In this document: piece after piece, positions 1 to 7,423 of the stretch
Numbering within the stretch: the stretch's first letter is position 1
Layout of the letters: every line of letters starts with the position of its first letter
Assembly (NCBI GenBank): GCA_023145185.1
Contig: JAGLEG010000118.1
Span: 1 to 14,991, forward strand
DNA length: 14,991 nt
From: Thermoplasmata archaeon
GTDB taxonomy: Archaea > Thermoplasmatota > Penumbrarchaeia > Penumbrarchaeales > Penumbrarchaeaceae
Direction of reading: 5' to 3'
Notes under the pieces: generated by a model
Database searches by the model: none
What the model was told of the DNA's origin: nothing
Seen by the model: the letters and a program-made list of their open reading frames with translations, nothing else
Translations under genes and position numbers: made by a program

Positions 1-1
1 C

Positions 2-238
2 CCTCTCTACCGTGACAGGATGGGCGCTATAGTAAAGGTCCTCAAGGACCCAAGAACAGGGAAGGATCTGGCGATAAAGATGGTGGCGGATGGAAAGGTC
101 CGAATGGACCCGGATGGAAAGGGCGAGGTTGAGATCACGGCCGACCTCGTAGAGGTGGAGAGGACCTGGATGTTCCAGGGCCGGAGCGTGAACTACATCA
201 CCGTTGGTAACACGGTAGTGGTCCTTGAGGATCTTTAG
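2..238 (+). CDS. Unrecognised protein, probable C-terminal fragment
   Basis: The reading frame is open to the left edge of the window and ends at TAG 236-238. An ATG at 20-22 could start a 72-residue protein, but no clear ribosome binding site precedes it and the in-frame codons before it (PLYRDR) read like ordinary protein, so I prefer the 3' end of a longer gene. The visible part is hydrophilic, rich in Lys, Asp and Val, and alternates short beta-like segments (IVKVLKD, LAIKMVADGKV, YITVGNTVVVLEDL). There is no membrane segment, Cys cluster or catalytic motif that I recognise. It is on the same strand as the hydrogenase operon but separated from it by 221 bp containing a promoter, so it is probably not part of that operon. 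Function unknown. Confidence 0.5.
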   Translation, partial: PLYRDRMGAIVKVLKDPRTGKDLAIKMVADGKVRMDPDGKGEVEITADLVEVERTWMFQGRSVNYITVGNTVVVLEDL

Positions 239-259
239 CAGGGTACCTCCAACATCCAT

Positions 260-273
260 GGGGAATATTCCCC
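260..273. repeat. Perfect 14-bp palindrome GGGGAATATTCCCC
   Basis: The sequence GGGGAATATTCCCC equals its own reverse complement. It sits 22 bp after the stop of the upstream gene and about 115 bp before the TATA box of the hydrogenase operon. It could be a protein-binding site (a two-fold operator) or, less likely, part of a transcription stop signal; no T-run follows it. The rest of 239-459 holds the promoter described separately and two copies of GGTCCCAT (318-325 and 448-455); I see no gene in it. Confidence 0.4.
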
Positions 274-385
274 TGTGCGCTGTGATCCATTGTTCAATAA
301 TTTACATGATGTCCTTAGGTCCCATCCATAATTATCGCTTGGTTCCCGCGTATGTGTATAAACATCACACAATGGATTATAATAT

Positions 386-449
386 CCGTTTAAATAGTAA
401 AACTGTATACGCACAAACGGTTTCTAAAATCAAGGAAAAAATAAGGGGG
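386..449 (+). promoter_or_regulatory. Promoter and ribosome binding site of the mbh operon
   Basis: An archaeal TATA-box candidate, TTTAAATA, lies at 389-396 in an AT-rich tract. A start about 25 bases downstream would give a leader of roughly 40 nt before the ATG at 460. A second candidate, TATAAA, lies at 357-362. The inverted pair CCGTTT (386-391) and AAACGG (415-420) brackets the TATA box and the expected start point, which would suit an operator. A GGGGG tract at 445-449 is the likely Shine-Dalgarno site, 10 nt before ATG. Which TATA box is used is inference. Confidence 0.5.
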
Positions 450-459
450 TCCCATAGTT

Positions 460-999
460 ATGTTGACGTTTCTGGTGACGTTTATTGGGGTACTCCTGCT
501 CTATCTTCTGCTCGTGTTGGGTTCTGGAGAACCCGGTGGTACCCTGGGTATCTACTTCGCGGTGGAGGAGATCGTTGCCGGCGTGGTCCTATCACTCCTG
601 GCGGCGATCGTCAGCAGGATGCTGTTGGGAAAAGGGGAGAACGACGTAATAGGTAAGCCGGCAAATATTGTTATCAAGCCGGCCATCTTCATCGTCTATC
701 TGTTCCCTTTCATTATTGCGATGGCTTTTGCGAACATTGACGTGGCATTCAGGGTCATAACCGGTAGGATACGGCCCGGGATAGTGAGGATAAAACCCAG
801 GTTGAGGACGAACCTCGCCAGGACGGTCCTGGCGAATTCCATCACCCTCACGCCCGGTACGCTCACGGTCGATGTGGACGACAGGACCGGAGACTTCTTC
901 ATCCACTGGATATTCGTCAAGGATACGAGGACGGACCAGGAGAAGATGAGAGAGGTCTGCGGAGGATTCCCCGAGTGGGCAAGGAGGGTTGCGGAATGA
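460..999 (+). CDS. mbhA: Mbh hydrogenase, MrpE/MnhE-like membrane subunit MbhA
   Basis: First gene of the membrane-bound hydrogenase operon; 179 residues, close to the usual MrpE/MbhA length. Hydrophobic segments lie at about 1-20, 28-55 and 70-95, followed by a cytoplasmic domain with the family hallmark ANSITLTPGTLTVDV at residues 125-139. MrpE-type subunits belong to the cation-antiporter module and help assemble the sodium-translocating part of Mrp and Mbh complexes in the membrane. The ATG at 460 follows a G-rich ribosome binding site at 445-449. The stop TGA overlaps the ATG of the next gene (ATGA, 996-999), which implies translational coupling. Family is clear; assignment to Mbh rather than a stand-alone Mrp antiporter rests on the hydrogenase genes downstream. 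Confidence 0.93.
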   Translation: MLTFLVTFIGVLLLYLLLVLGSGEPGGTLGIYFAVEEIVAGVVLSLLAAIVSRMLLGKGENDVIGKPANIVIKPAIFIVYLFPFIIAMAFANIDVAFRVITGRIRPGIVRIKPRLRTNLARTVLANSITLTPGTLTVDVDDRTGDFFIHWIFVKDTRTDQEKMREVCGGFPEWARRVAE

Positions 1000-1277
1000 C
1001 GTTCACGGAGTTCAACATCTTGATAATAGGCGTTGCCGTGATGGCGGTGGGAATGATCGTCGCCATCGTCAGACTGCTGTTCGGACCGACATCCCCGGAC
1101 AGGATAGTCGCGCTGGATACGGTGAACACGCTCGTGGTGGGAATGATGATCGGACTTGGCGCATATCACGAAGAGGTGATCTTCATAGACATCGCCATCG
1201 TGTATGCTGTGCTCTCGTTCGTGACCACACTGGTGATAGCGAAATACATGGAAGGGTCCAAGGAGGAGGTGAATTAG
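996..1277 (+). CDS. mbhB: Mbh hydrogenase, MrpF-like membrane subunit MbhB
   Basis: A 93-residue protein with three predicted membrane helices (about 6-28, 37-57 and 62-84) and the MrpF signature GPTSPDRIVALD between helices 1 and 2. It is a small structural subunit of the Na+/H+ antiporter-like module. I chose the ATG at 996 over an upstream in-frame GTG at 975: the ATG overlaps the mbhA stop in the ATGA arrangement and has AAGGAGGG at 981-988 at a good distance, and starting at 975 would place that ribosome site inside the gene. It ends in TAG one base before mbhC. Confidence 0.93.
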   Translation: MTFTEFNILIIGVAVMAVGMIVAIVRLLFGPTSPDRIVALDTVNTLVVGMMIGLGAYHEEVIFIDIAIVYAVLSFVTTLVIAKYMEGSKEEVN

Positions 1278-1278
1278 C

Positions 1279-1647
1279 ATGGAAGGCGTCATTATCGCAA
1301 TGATCGTACTGATAGCGATCTCATCCTTCTTCATCGCCCTGGGATGTATCGGGCTTCACAGGTTTCCCGACGTTTATACCAGGCTGCATGCAGCGACCAA
1401 GACCACCACCTTTGGCATGATCTTCTTTTCTGCAGCGGTGATACTCTTCGGGTTCTGGAGGTTCTTCGAGGCGGATGAGGTCAACAAGGGCGCATATCTG
1501 ACCCTTATAGGACATACCCTGGTGGCCCTGATCCTTCTGCTGATCACCAATCCGACCGGCGCCCATGCGATAGCAAGGGCGGCCAGGAGGTCCGGGATCA
1601 AACCGGAGCAGGCAGTGATCGATGAGTTCGAGGAGGTGGAACCGTGA
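1279..1647 (+). CDS. mbhC: Mbh hydrogenase, MrpG-like membrane subunit MbhC
   Basis: A 122-residue MrpG/MnhG-family protein with three hydrophobic segments (about 2-26, 47-65 and 77-97) and the family motif LHRFPDVYTRLHAATKTTT after the first helix. It belongs to the antiporter-like arm of the hydrogenase. AGGAGGAGGTG just upstream (1261-1271) is a strong ribosome binding site for the ATG at 1279. The C-terminal roughly 25 residues are polar and presumably cytoplasmic. Its stop overlaps the GTG of mbhD (GTGA, 1644-1647). Confidence 0.93.
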   Translation: MEGVIIAMIVLIAISSFFIALGCIGLHRFPDVYTRLHAATKTTTFGMIFFSAAVILFGFWRFFEADEVNKGAYLTLIGHTLVALILLLITNPTGAHAIARAARRSGIKPEQAVIDEFEEVEP

Positions 1648-1922
1648 CCTACGGGGAACTTCTTTCGGATGCTGGATTCTGGTACGACCTCATACACCTG
1701 CTGGTGTTGATCGGCATGATCGTGTCAGCAATGCTTGTGGTGCGTTTCAAGGACCTGCTCTCCGCAACGATCGCCCTTGCGAGTGTGAGCCTCCTGCTGT
1801 CACTTGAGTTCTTTATACTACAGGCACCGGATGTGGCGATCGCAGAGGCGGCCATTGGAGCTGGCCTGACGACCGCGATCTTGATCTTCGCCGTGAGGGC
1901 GACAAGAAGGAGGGAGCAGTGA
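1644..1922 (+). CDS. mbhD: Mbh hydrogenase, DUF4040-type membrane subunit MbhD
   Basis: A 92-residue protein of the DUF4040/MbhD family, which corresponds to part of the C-terminal region of MrpA and is related to NuoJ-type subunits. Three helices are visible, and the conserved stretch APDVAIAEAAIGAGL carries the acidic residues typical of this family in the proposed ion path. It uses a GTG start that overlaps the mbhC stop (GTGA), so it probably depends on translation of mbhC. The next gene, mbhE, is the other half of this MrpA region, as in Pyrococcus-type Mbh. Confidence 0.92.
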   Translation: MTYGELLSDAGFWYDLIHLLVLIGMIVSAMLVVRFKDLLSATIALASVSLLLSLEFFILQAPDVAIAEAAIGAGLTTAILIFAVRATRRREQ

Positions 1923-2293
1923 TGATAGGCAAAGGTGTGAAGATCATATTCCTGATGTCCCTTGCGGCCCTGCTTCTCCTTACCGTTTACGAGATGAGGG
2001 ACTTCGGCGAACCGGAGGGAAAGATGTACATCTATGACCCCGTGGCCGGAGAGAACGTCGATGGATCGGTGGAGAGGACCGCCATGGATGATTTCTTCCT
2101 CGCCAACTCCACCAGCGATGAGACCGCCACGAACAACGTGGTGTCCGCCGTTGTCTTCGATTACAGGGGTTTCGATACGCTTGGTGAGGCCACCGTCCTT
2201 TTCGCGGCGGTGACCGGCGTCATGATGGCGCTCCGCGGTGCCTTTCCAGAGAAAGGCCATGCCAAGAAGAGGAAGGGAGGTGGTGTGAAATGA
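1919..2293 (+). CDS. mbhE: Mbh hydrogenase, MrpA-C-terminus-like subunit MbhE
   Basis: A 124-residue subunit with an N-terminal helix (about 6-24), a polar loop of about 50 residues and a second helix after the hallmark DYRGFDTLGEATVLF (about 81-95), typical of MbhE and of the end of MrpA. The loop between the helices, rich in Asp, Glu, Ser and Thr, looks long to me, and the protein ends in a Lys-rich tail (AKKRKGGGVK). GTG at 1919 overlaps the mbhD stop, and an ATG follows immediately at 1922; either may be the start. The stop overlaps mbhF (ATGA, 2290-2293). It functions with MbhD in the antiporter-like module. Confidence 0.9.
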   Translation: MMIGKGVKIIFLMSLAALLLLTVYEMRDFGEPEGKMYIYDPVAGENVDGSVERTAMDDFFLANSTSDETATNNVVSAVVFDYRGFDTLGEATVLFAAVTGVMMALRGAFPEKGHAKKRKGGGVK

Positions 2294-2778
2294 AACCGAT
2301 GTCTTCGGTGGTAAGGACCATCACCAAGCTTCTGTTGGGCCCGATATTCCTCTTCGGCGCATATATTATCCTCCACGGGCATCTAACTCCAGGTGGGGGT
2401 TTCCAGGGAGGGGCCATAATCGCAACGGTTATGACCCTGGTCCTGATCGCCTTCGGCACGAGGGTGTGGAAGAAGAACATCCTCTCCTTTATCGAGAGCA
2501 CCGGCCTTCTTGCATTCGTGGGGCTGGGCTTTCTGGGCCTTGGATCGGGTTTCTTCCTGTTCAACTTCCTGGCAGGAAGTGACAGCCTGTTCTTCGGAAA
2601 GGTGATAGAGCCCGTCACCGGTGAATTCGCCGGATGGCCCGCGAACTCGGCGCCGCTTCTCTCGGGAGGGACCGTACCCCTGCTCAACCTGTTCGTTGGC
2701 ATGGAGGTCGTGGCCGCCCTGACCCTGATAATAATCACGATGGGCCTTTTCGCATTCGACGGTAAGGAGGGTGAGTAA
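2290..2778 (+). CDS. mbhF: Mbh hydrogenase, MrpB-like membrane subunit MbhF
   Basis: A 162-residue MrpB/MnhB-family protein. The first two helices carry the family motif GHLTPGGGFQGGAII at about residues 29-43; further hydrophobic segments lie near 63-96 and 131-153. The polar stretch between them (about 97-130) probably faces the outside. It is part of the cation-translocating arm. The ATG at 2290 overlaps the mbhE stop, and the stop TAA at 2776-2778 is one base before the ATG of mbhG. Confidence 0.93.
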   Translation: MKPMSSVVRTITKLLLGPIFLFGAYIILHGHLTPGGGFQGGAIIATVMTLVLIAFGTRVWKKNILSFIESTGLLAFVGLGFLGLGSGFFLFNFLAGSDSLFFGKVIEPVTGEFAGWPANSAPLLSGGTVPLLNLFVGMEVVAALTLIIITMGLFAFDGKEGE

Positions 2779-2779
2779 T

Positions 2780-3151
2780 ATGACGACGGCACTGGGGGAA
2801 CTACCCTATATCACCGTGATCGCCCTGTTGGCGATAGGTCTCTATATTATACTTGTAAAGAAGAACCTGATCAAGATCGCCATGGGGATCGTGATCATGG
2901 AGGCGGGTGCGAACCTCTTCCTGATCACATTGGCATTCAACAGTGGTGACAGGTTATCTGCGCCTGTGTTCACAAGTCAGATCATGGGTGGGACACCGGC
3001 GACATATTCGTTGCCCACCCCCCACGCATTGACCCTGACATCGATCGTGATAGGATTGGCGACCACCGCCCTTCTTCTATCGTTCATAATGCAGGCGTAC
3101 AAGAAGCACAAGGTCACATCCACCGATGAGTTCAGGAGGCTTCGAGGATGA
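2780..3151 (+). CDS. mbhG: Mbh hydrogenase, MrpC/NuoK-like membrane subunit MbhG
   Basis: A 123-residue subunit with three membrane helices and the MrpC/NuoK features GIVIMEAGANLFLIT (the helix-2 Glu conserved in NuoK-type subunits) and LTLTSIVIGLATTAL. In complex I and Mbh this subunit links the antiporter-like pump to the membrane anchor. A GTG at 2771 is also in frame, but the ribosome binding site AAGGAGG at 2764-2770 directly abuts it, whereas it lies 9 nt before the ATG at 2780, so I take 2780 as the start. The stop overlaps mbhH (ATGA, 3148-3151). Confidence 0.92.
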   Translation: MTTALGELPYITVIALLAIGLYIILVKKNLIKIAMGIVIMEAGANLFLITLAFNSGDRLSAPVFTSQIMGGTPATYSLPTPHALTLTSIVIGLATTALLLSFIMQAYKKHKVTSTDEFRRLRG

Positions 3152-5076
3152 CCTTCTACAACCACCTGATAGAGCAGGCCCCGGCCATGGTGGTGGCCAT
3201 TCCGCTGCTCTTCGCATTCGCGACCCCGCTTCTGTTCAAGTTTTCCGCCAAGTTCGGAAAGTTCTGGGCCCTGCTTGGCGTGTTTGCGACCACCGTTTTA
3301 ATGTACGTCCTCGCATGGGATGTCCTCTCCGAGGGAGGGGACGTTGTCAACACCTATATCTTCGGGGCAGAGAACACACAACTACCCCTGCCTGGAGATA
3401 ATGTGGTAAGGATATCATTCGCTGTCGATGGGATGTCCGCTTTCATGGGACTGATCATGGTGACCGTGTCATTGGCCGCGATAATATACTCGATATCCTT
3501 CGTGAAGAAGTATACGGGGAACGCCAAGTTCTTCGCACTGATGCTTCTGGTCCTGGCCGCCAACATCGGCATGGTGTTCACGGGGGACCTGTTCAACTTG
3601 TTCGTCTGGTTCGAGGTCTCCTCGATAGCGCTGTGCGGCCTGACGGTGTTCAGGTCGGAGCGGGGGGAGGCTTTCGAGGGCGCTGCCAAGTACCTTATCT
3701 ACTCGACCATCGCAGGTCTGATACTGCTCTTCTCCGTAGGTCTTCTCTACGGGCAGTATGGCCATCTGAACATCAAGTTCCTGAGCGAGGCTATCGGAGG
3801 GAACGCGGAGCTTCTCATGGTGGACAAGGTGGCCCTTGGCCTCATGATGACCGTGTTCGCCCTCAAGGCGGGTGCAGTACCGATGCACATGGCGACACCT
3901 GATGCCTATTCAGAGGCCCCGGCACCTGTTACGGCGATCTTCGTGACCGCCTCTCAGGCCGGCCTCTACGCGATGTTCAGGATGGTGTTCACACTCTACG
4001 GGTCGAACATACATCTGACGATCGATCTGCTGCATGCTGCGGGCTGGATCGTGATAATACTTGGAGTAGTCTCGATGTTCGTCGGGGTTACCATGGCACT
4101 TGTCCAGAAGGACATCAAGAGGCTGATGGCGTACCACGCGATATCCCAGACCGGATACATGCTCCTTGGTGTCGGTGTCGGTATGGCAGTATATGCCACA
4201 GGAGGCTTTGACGAGTTCGGAAGGACGGCCATGACAGGCGGTATATTCCATATATTCAACCACGCAATGTACAAAGGCCTTCTCTTCCTCACTGCCGGCG
4301 CGATAATATACAAGGCAGGCACCAGGGACCTAAACAAGATGGGCGGCCTTGGCAGGGATATGAAGCTGACGGCCCTGTTCTTCATAATCGGTGCGCTGGC
4401 GATCTCCGGGATACCGCCGATGAACGGCTTCGCCTCTAAATTCCTGATCTACGAGTCGGTCTTCAAGTTCAATCCGATCATTGGTGCAATTGCCATGCTG
4501 GTATCCCTGTTGACCCTCGCATCTTTCGTAAAGGTGTTCTACTCGGCCTTCATGGGGCCGAGAATGAAGGAAATGGCCAGAGGAGAGGTTCCAGCCCCCA
4601 TGCTCATGGGCATGGCGGTCCTTGCGGGGATAATACTGGTATTCTCCATGGCCCCATCGCTGGTGGTCAGGTCCCTGGTGGACCCTGCCGTCAACGCCCT
4701 GACGGGCGATGGCGGGACGACCTCCACTTCCCTGACGCTGTTCACGGGCCACGGTGCCTGGAACGCAGTCGTGTTCATGGGGGCGATGATCTCCGCAACG
4801 ATCATAGCGGTGATGATCAGAAGCTTCTTCGGTAAGAAGGGGATGACTCCCAGGGAGGAGGGCAAGAAACCCTATCTCTTCGGCAACCCCACGGAGATCG
4901 ACGGCAGGCCGATCGTGGTCCCGGGAAGCAATCTATACTGGGGTTTCACGAAGGCGTTGGACAGATACTACAAGCCCGTCGAGAAGTTCCACAGCGGGAT
5001 AATCAACGAATACGTGTTCTGGTTCGTGAGCACGCTTGTACTGGTACTACTGGTCATGTTGGCCTGGGTGAGGTGA
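3148..5076 (+). CDS. mbhH: Mbh hydrogenase, MrpD/NuoM-like ion-pumping subunit MbhH, apparently fused to MbhI
   Basis: A 642-residue polytopic protein of the proton-conducting membrane transporter family. Pump residues of the family are visible: Glu156 in LFVWFEVSS, Lys240 in FALKAGAVPMH, the KDIKRLMAYHAISQTGY segment (321-337) with His330, and Lys431 in GFASKF. It should move H+ or Na+ during hydrogen production. Its length is notable: the MrpD-like part ends near residue 515, and about 110 further residues hold a helix (about 536-561), a polar amphipathic stretch (about 562-618, including YWGFTKALDRYYKPVEKF) and a final helix (about 624-640). This matches the expected layout of MbhI, a small separate gene between mbhH and mbhJ in Pyrococcus and absent here. 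The fusion is inference from length, topology and the missing gene. mbhJ follows after 6 bases. Confidence 0.92.
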   Translation: MTFYNHLIEQAPAMVVAIPLLFAFATPLLFKFSAKFGKFWALLGVFATTVLMYVLAWDVLSEGGDVVNTYIFGAENTQLPLPGDNVVRISFAVDGMSAFMGLIMVTVSLAAIIYSISFVKKYTGNAKFFALMLLVLAANIGMVFTGDLFNLFVWFEVSSIALCGLTVFRSERGEAFEGAAKYLIYSTIAGLILLFSVGLLYGQYGHLNIKFLSEAIGGNAELLMVDKVALGLMMTVFALKAGAVPMHMATPDAYSEAPAPVTAIFVTASQAGLYAMFRMVFTLYGSNIHLTIDLLHAAGWIVIILGVVSMFVGVTMALVQKDIKRLMAYHAISQTGYMLLGVGVGMAVYATGGFDEFGRTAMTGGIFHIFNHAMYKGLLFLTAGAIIYKAGTRDLNKMGGLGRDMKLTALFFIIGALAISGIPPMNGFASKFLIYESVFKFNPIIGAIAMLVSLLTLASFVKVFYSAFMGPRMKEMARGEVPAPMLMGMAVLAGIILVFSMAPSLVVRSLVDPAVNALTGDGGTTSTSLTLFTGHGAWNAVVFMGAMISATIIAVMIRSFFGKKGMTPREEGKKPYLFGNPTEIDGRPIVVPGSNLYWGFTKALDRYYKPVEKFHSGIINEYVFWFVSTLVLVLLVMLAWVR

Positions 5077-5082
5077 TCTGAG

Positions 5083-5532
5083 ATGAAGCTGACCAAATCC
5101 TTTGACAAGAGCCTTTGGGTCTTCCACGTGAACGCTGCATCGTGTAACGGATGCGACATCGAGATCGTTGCGGCGCTGACCCCAAGGTACGACGTGGAGC
5201 GTTTCGGCATGAAACTTGTGGGTACTCCGCGGCATGCGGATGTCCTGCTTGTGACCGGACCGGTGAACAAACAGATGGCGGACAGGGTAAGGAGGATCTA
5301 CCAACAGACCCCTGGACCCAAGGCAATTCTCCTGTGCGGGAACTGTGGGGCGACATCGGGGGTCTACTACGACTCCTACTGCATAGAGGGGCCCTTCGAC
5401 GAGTTCATCAAGAAGGTGGACCCCAACGCGATCATAGTGTATGTGCCGGGATGTCCGGTGAGGCCGGAAGCCATAATAATGGGCGCCGTTGAAGCGTGGA
5501 AAGCGCTTGAGAAGCTGAGGGGGGAGGCATGA
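5083..5532 (+). CDS. mbhJ: Mbh hydrogenase small subunit MbhJ (NuoB-like, FeS)
   Basis: A 149-residue homologue of the NiFe hydrogenase small subunit and NuoB. Ligands for the single proximal 4Fe-4S cluster are visible: Cys21 and Cys24 (ASCNGCD), Cys88 (GNCGATSG) and Cys124 (PGCPVRP). Extra cysteines are present at 85 and 100. It passes electrons from the MbhN clusters to the [NiFe] site in MbhL on the cytoplasmic side of the membrane. The ATG at 5083 lies 6 nt after AGGTGA, which includes the mbhH stop. It begins the hydrogenase module of the operon, and its stop overlaps mbhK (ATGA, 5529-5532). Confidence 0.94.
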   Translation: MKLTKSFDKSLWVFHVNAASCNGCDIEIVAALTPRYDVERFGMKLVGTPRHADVLLVTGPVNKQMADRVRRIYQQTPGPKAILLCGNCGATSGVYYDSYCIEGPFDEFIKKVDPNAIIVYVPGCPVRPEAIIMGAVEAWKALEKLRGEA

Positions 5533-6185
5533 TGAAATACCTCAATGGTGAGCAGGTCGTCGGATCGTTCAAGGATAAGTTCGGCGATGATATGTTCGAT
5601 GGATACGTGAAGGGTTTCGAGAACGGCGTGAAGAGGACCAGGTACGAGCAGGTGTTCGTGAGGGTCAAGAAGCACAGGTTCGTCGAGGCGGCAAGACACC
5701 TTCAGTCACTCGAGCCCGGAGATGAGTTCATTCACCACACTGTTGCATCAGGTTCCGATATCGGAGACGAGATCGAGGTGCTTTTCCATTTTGGCCTATA
5801 TTCCAAGAGCCACGGCCACGAGGTGACCGTGACACTTGGGACAAGGACGTCCAAGGAGGACCCCCATATTCCAACCCTCAGCGATGTGTTCCCTTCGGTA
5901 ACCCCCACGGAGAGGGAGAAGCAGGAGTTCCTGGGAGTTCAGATAGACGGGATAAAGGACAACAGGAGGATGTGGCTTGCCCACGCCGTTCCCGTTGGGG
6001 TATATCCCTGGAGGAAGGACGAGTGGGGCCCGGAACATCTTGTTAGAAAGATACATGAGGACCCATCCGGAGGTGGAGACGGAACCGATGCGATAGAGGA
6101 TCACAGGCCGTTCCCCCCCGAGGGACCACCTATCGGTTCCACTAAGCCAAAAAAGCCGAAGAAGAGGAAGGGAGGTGATTCCTGA
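5529..6185 (+). CDS. mbhK: Mbh hydrogenase subunit MbhK (NuoC-like, 30-kDa family)
   Basis: A 218-residue homologue of the NuoC/30-kDa subunit. The family signature region is at about residues 115-138 (TLSDVFPSVTPTEREKQEF). It is a structural partner of the large subunit MbhL and has no metal ligands. After about residue 175 the sequence becomes Gly/Pro-rich and ends in a basic tail, KPKKPKKRKGG; I regard this tail as disordered, and MbhN has a similar one. Two ATGs (5529 and 5532) are possible; the first overlaps the mbhJ stop (ATGA). The stop shares a base with the ATG of mbhL (TGATG). Confidence 0.9.
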   Translation: MMKYLNGEQVVGSFKDKFGDDMFDGYVKGFENGVKRTRYEQVFVRVKKHRFVEAARHLQSLEPGDEFIHHTVASGSDIGDEIEVLFHFGLYSKSHGHEVTVTLGTRTSKEDPHIPTLSDVFPSVTPTEREKQEFLGVQIDGIKDNRRMWLAHAVPVGVYPWRKDEWGPEHLVRKIHEDPSGGGDGTDAIEDHRPFPPEGPPIGSTKPKKPKKRKGGDS

Positions 6186-7423
6186 TGGCTGCAGCACCAC
6201 CCTATCCACTGAATATAGGGCCAATACATCCTGCGCTGAAGGAGCCCACCATGTTCAAGTTCATCCTTCAGGGCGAGAGGATCCTGGAGGTGGATTTCCA
6301 ACCCGGCTTCAATCACAGGGGTATCGAATATATGGGGATGAAGAGAAATCCCCTTCAGGTCCTGCACCTGACAGAGAGGGTCTGCGGTATCTGTTCCGCG
6401 GCCCATCAGTTCGTGTTCACCCGGGCCGTGGAGCATGCAGCCGAGATAGTTCCAACCGAAAGGGCGGACTATCTCAGGGTGATCGTTGCCGAGCTGGAGA
6501 GGATCCATTCACATCTTCTCTGGGCTGGCGTGGCAGGCCACGAGCTGGGTTTCGATTCAATACTCTACTACACCTGGCAGGTGCGCGAGGAGGTCTCGGA
6601 CGTTCTGGAGTACATCACCGGCAACAGGGTGAACCACTCCTACTACATACCTGGAGGCGTCAGAAGGGATGTTACTCCCGAGGGGATAAAAAAAGCCCTC
6701 AAGATGCTTGATAACTACAAGAAGCTTGAGGACACCATCCTGGACATCTTCACATCCGATCCCACCATTGTACACAGGGTGAAGGACGTGGGGATACTCA
6801 CGCATGAGAACGCCCAGAAGCTCTGTGCCTGCGGCCCCCTCACAAGGGGTTCTGGCGTCCCCAAGGATATCAGGTTCGACTGGCCGTACTCGGCACACGG
6901 GGACATGATGGACGATTTCCACGTGGTGACCCCGGAGTTCGGAGGGTACAAGGCTACGGGAGATATATTCTCCCAGGTCGTGGTAAGGCTTCATGAGGTC
7001 TTCGAGTCCGTGAGGATGATCGGATGGTGTCTGGAGAACATACCCTCCGGCCCGATAACCTCCGAACCCAACATGTCCTCCCTGCTTATGGCCAAGCTGA
7101 GAATGGCCGATGGCGAGGGTGTGGCAAGGGTGGAGGCCCCCCGCGGCGAGAATATCCATTACGTGAGGTTGAAGAAGAACAAGATGGAGATCGACTCCTG
7201 GAAGATCAGGGTTCCAACCTACGGCAATATCATGTCGTGGCTCACCATGTTCCCCGGCGAGCAGATCGCTGATATACCCATCATAATCGCATCCATAGAT
7301 CCATGCATAGGGTGCATGGACAGGGTGACGGTTGTCGATGCCGATACCAACCGTTCGAAGATATTGGACTGGAAGACGCTGCATGACATGTCCATCAAGA
7401 AGCAGAGGGGGATAAGGCTATGA
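6185..7423 (+). CDS. mbhL: Mbh [NiFe] hydrogenase large (catalytic) subunit MbhL
   Basis: The 412-residue catalytic subunit, homologous to NuoD. Both CxxC pairs that hold the [NiFe] centre are intact: Cys67 and Cys70 in ERVCGICSAAH, and Cys374 and Cys377 in IDPCIGCMDR. EAPRGE (317-322), with the conserved Arg320, and GFNHRGIEYMG (41-51) are also typical. It reduces protons to H2 with electrons from ferredoxin via MbhN and MbhJ. The four cysteines argue against a complex I, Fpo or Mbs/Mbx (sulfur-reducing) role. About 32 residues follow the last CxxC; whether these are cleaved by a maturation protease cannot be told from the sequence. The start overlaps mbhK (TGATG) and the end overlaps mbhM (ATGA). 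Confidence 0.95.
   Translation: MAAAPPYPLNIGPIHPALKEPTMFKFILQGERILEVDFQPGFNHRGIEYMGMKRNPLQVLHLTERVCGICSAAHQFVFTRAVEHAAEIVPTERADYLRVIVAELERIHSHLLWAGVAGHELGFDSILYYTWQVREEVSDVLEYITGNRVNHSYYIPGGVRRDVTPEGIKKALKMLDNYKKLEDTILDIFTSDPTIVHRVKDVGILTHENAQKLCACGPLTRGSGVPKDIRFDWPYSAHGDMMDDFHVVTPEFGGYKATGDIFSQVVVRLHEVFESVRMIGWCLENIPSGPITSEPNMSSLLMAKLRMADGEGVARVEAPRGENIHYVRLKKNKMEIDSWKIRVPTYGNIMSWLTMFPGEQIADIPIIIASIDPCIGCMDRVTVVDADTNRSKILDWKTLHDMSIKKQRGIRL

Noticed and set aside
225..656. Plus-strand frame of 143 codons from 225
   Set aside because: It crosses the intergenic promoter region and the start of mbhA in another frame; the mbhA frame carries the clear MrpE signature.
592..1334. Long minus-strand frames across the hydrogenase operon, for example 696-1334, 6557-7384 and 8312-9181
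   Set aside because: They are antisense shadows of well-supported genes, have low-complexity His/Arg-rich translations and show no family features.
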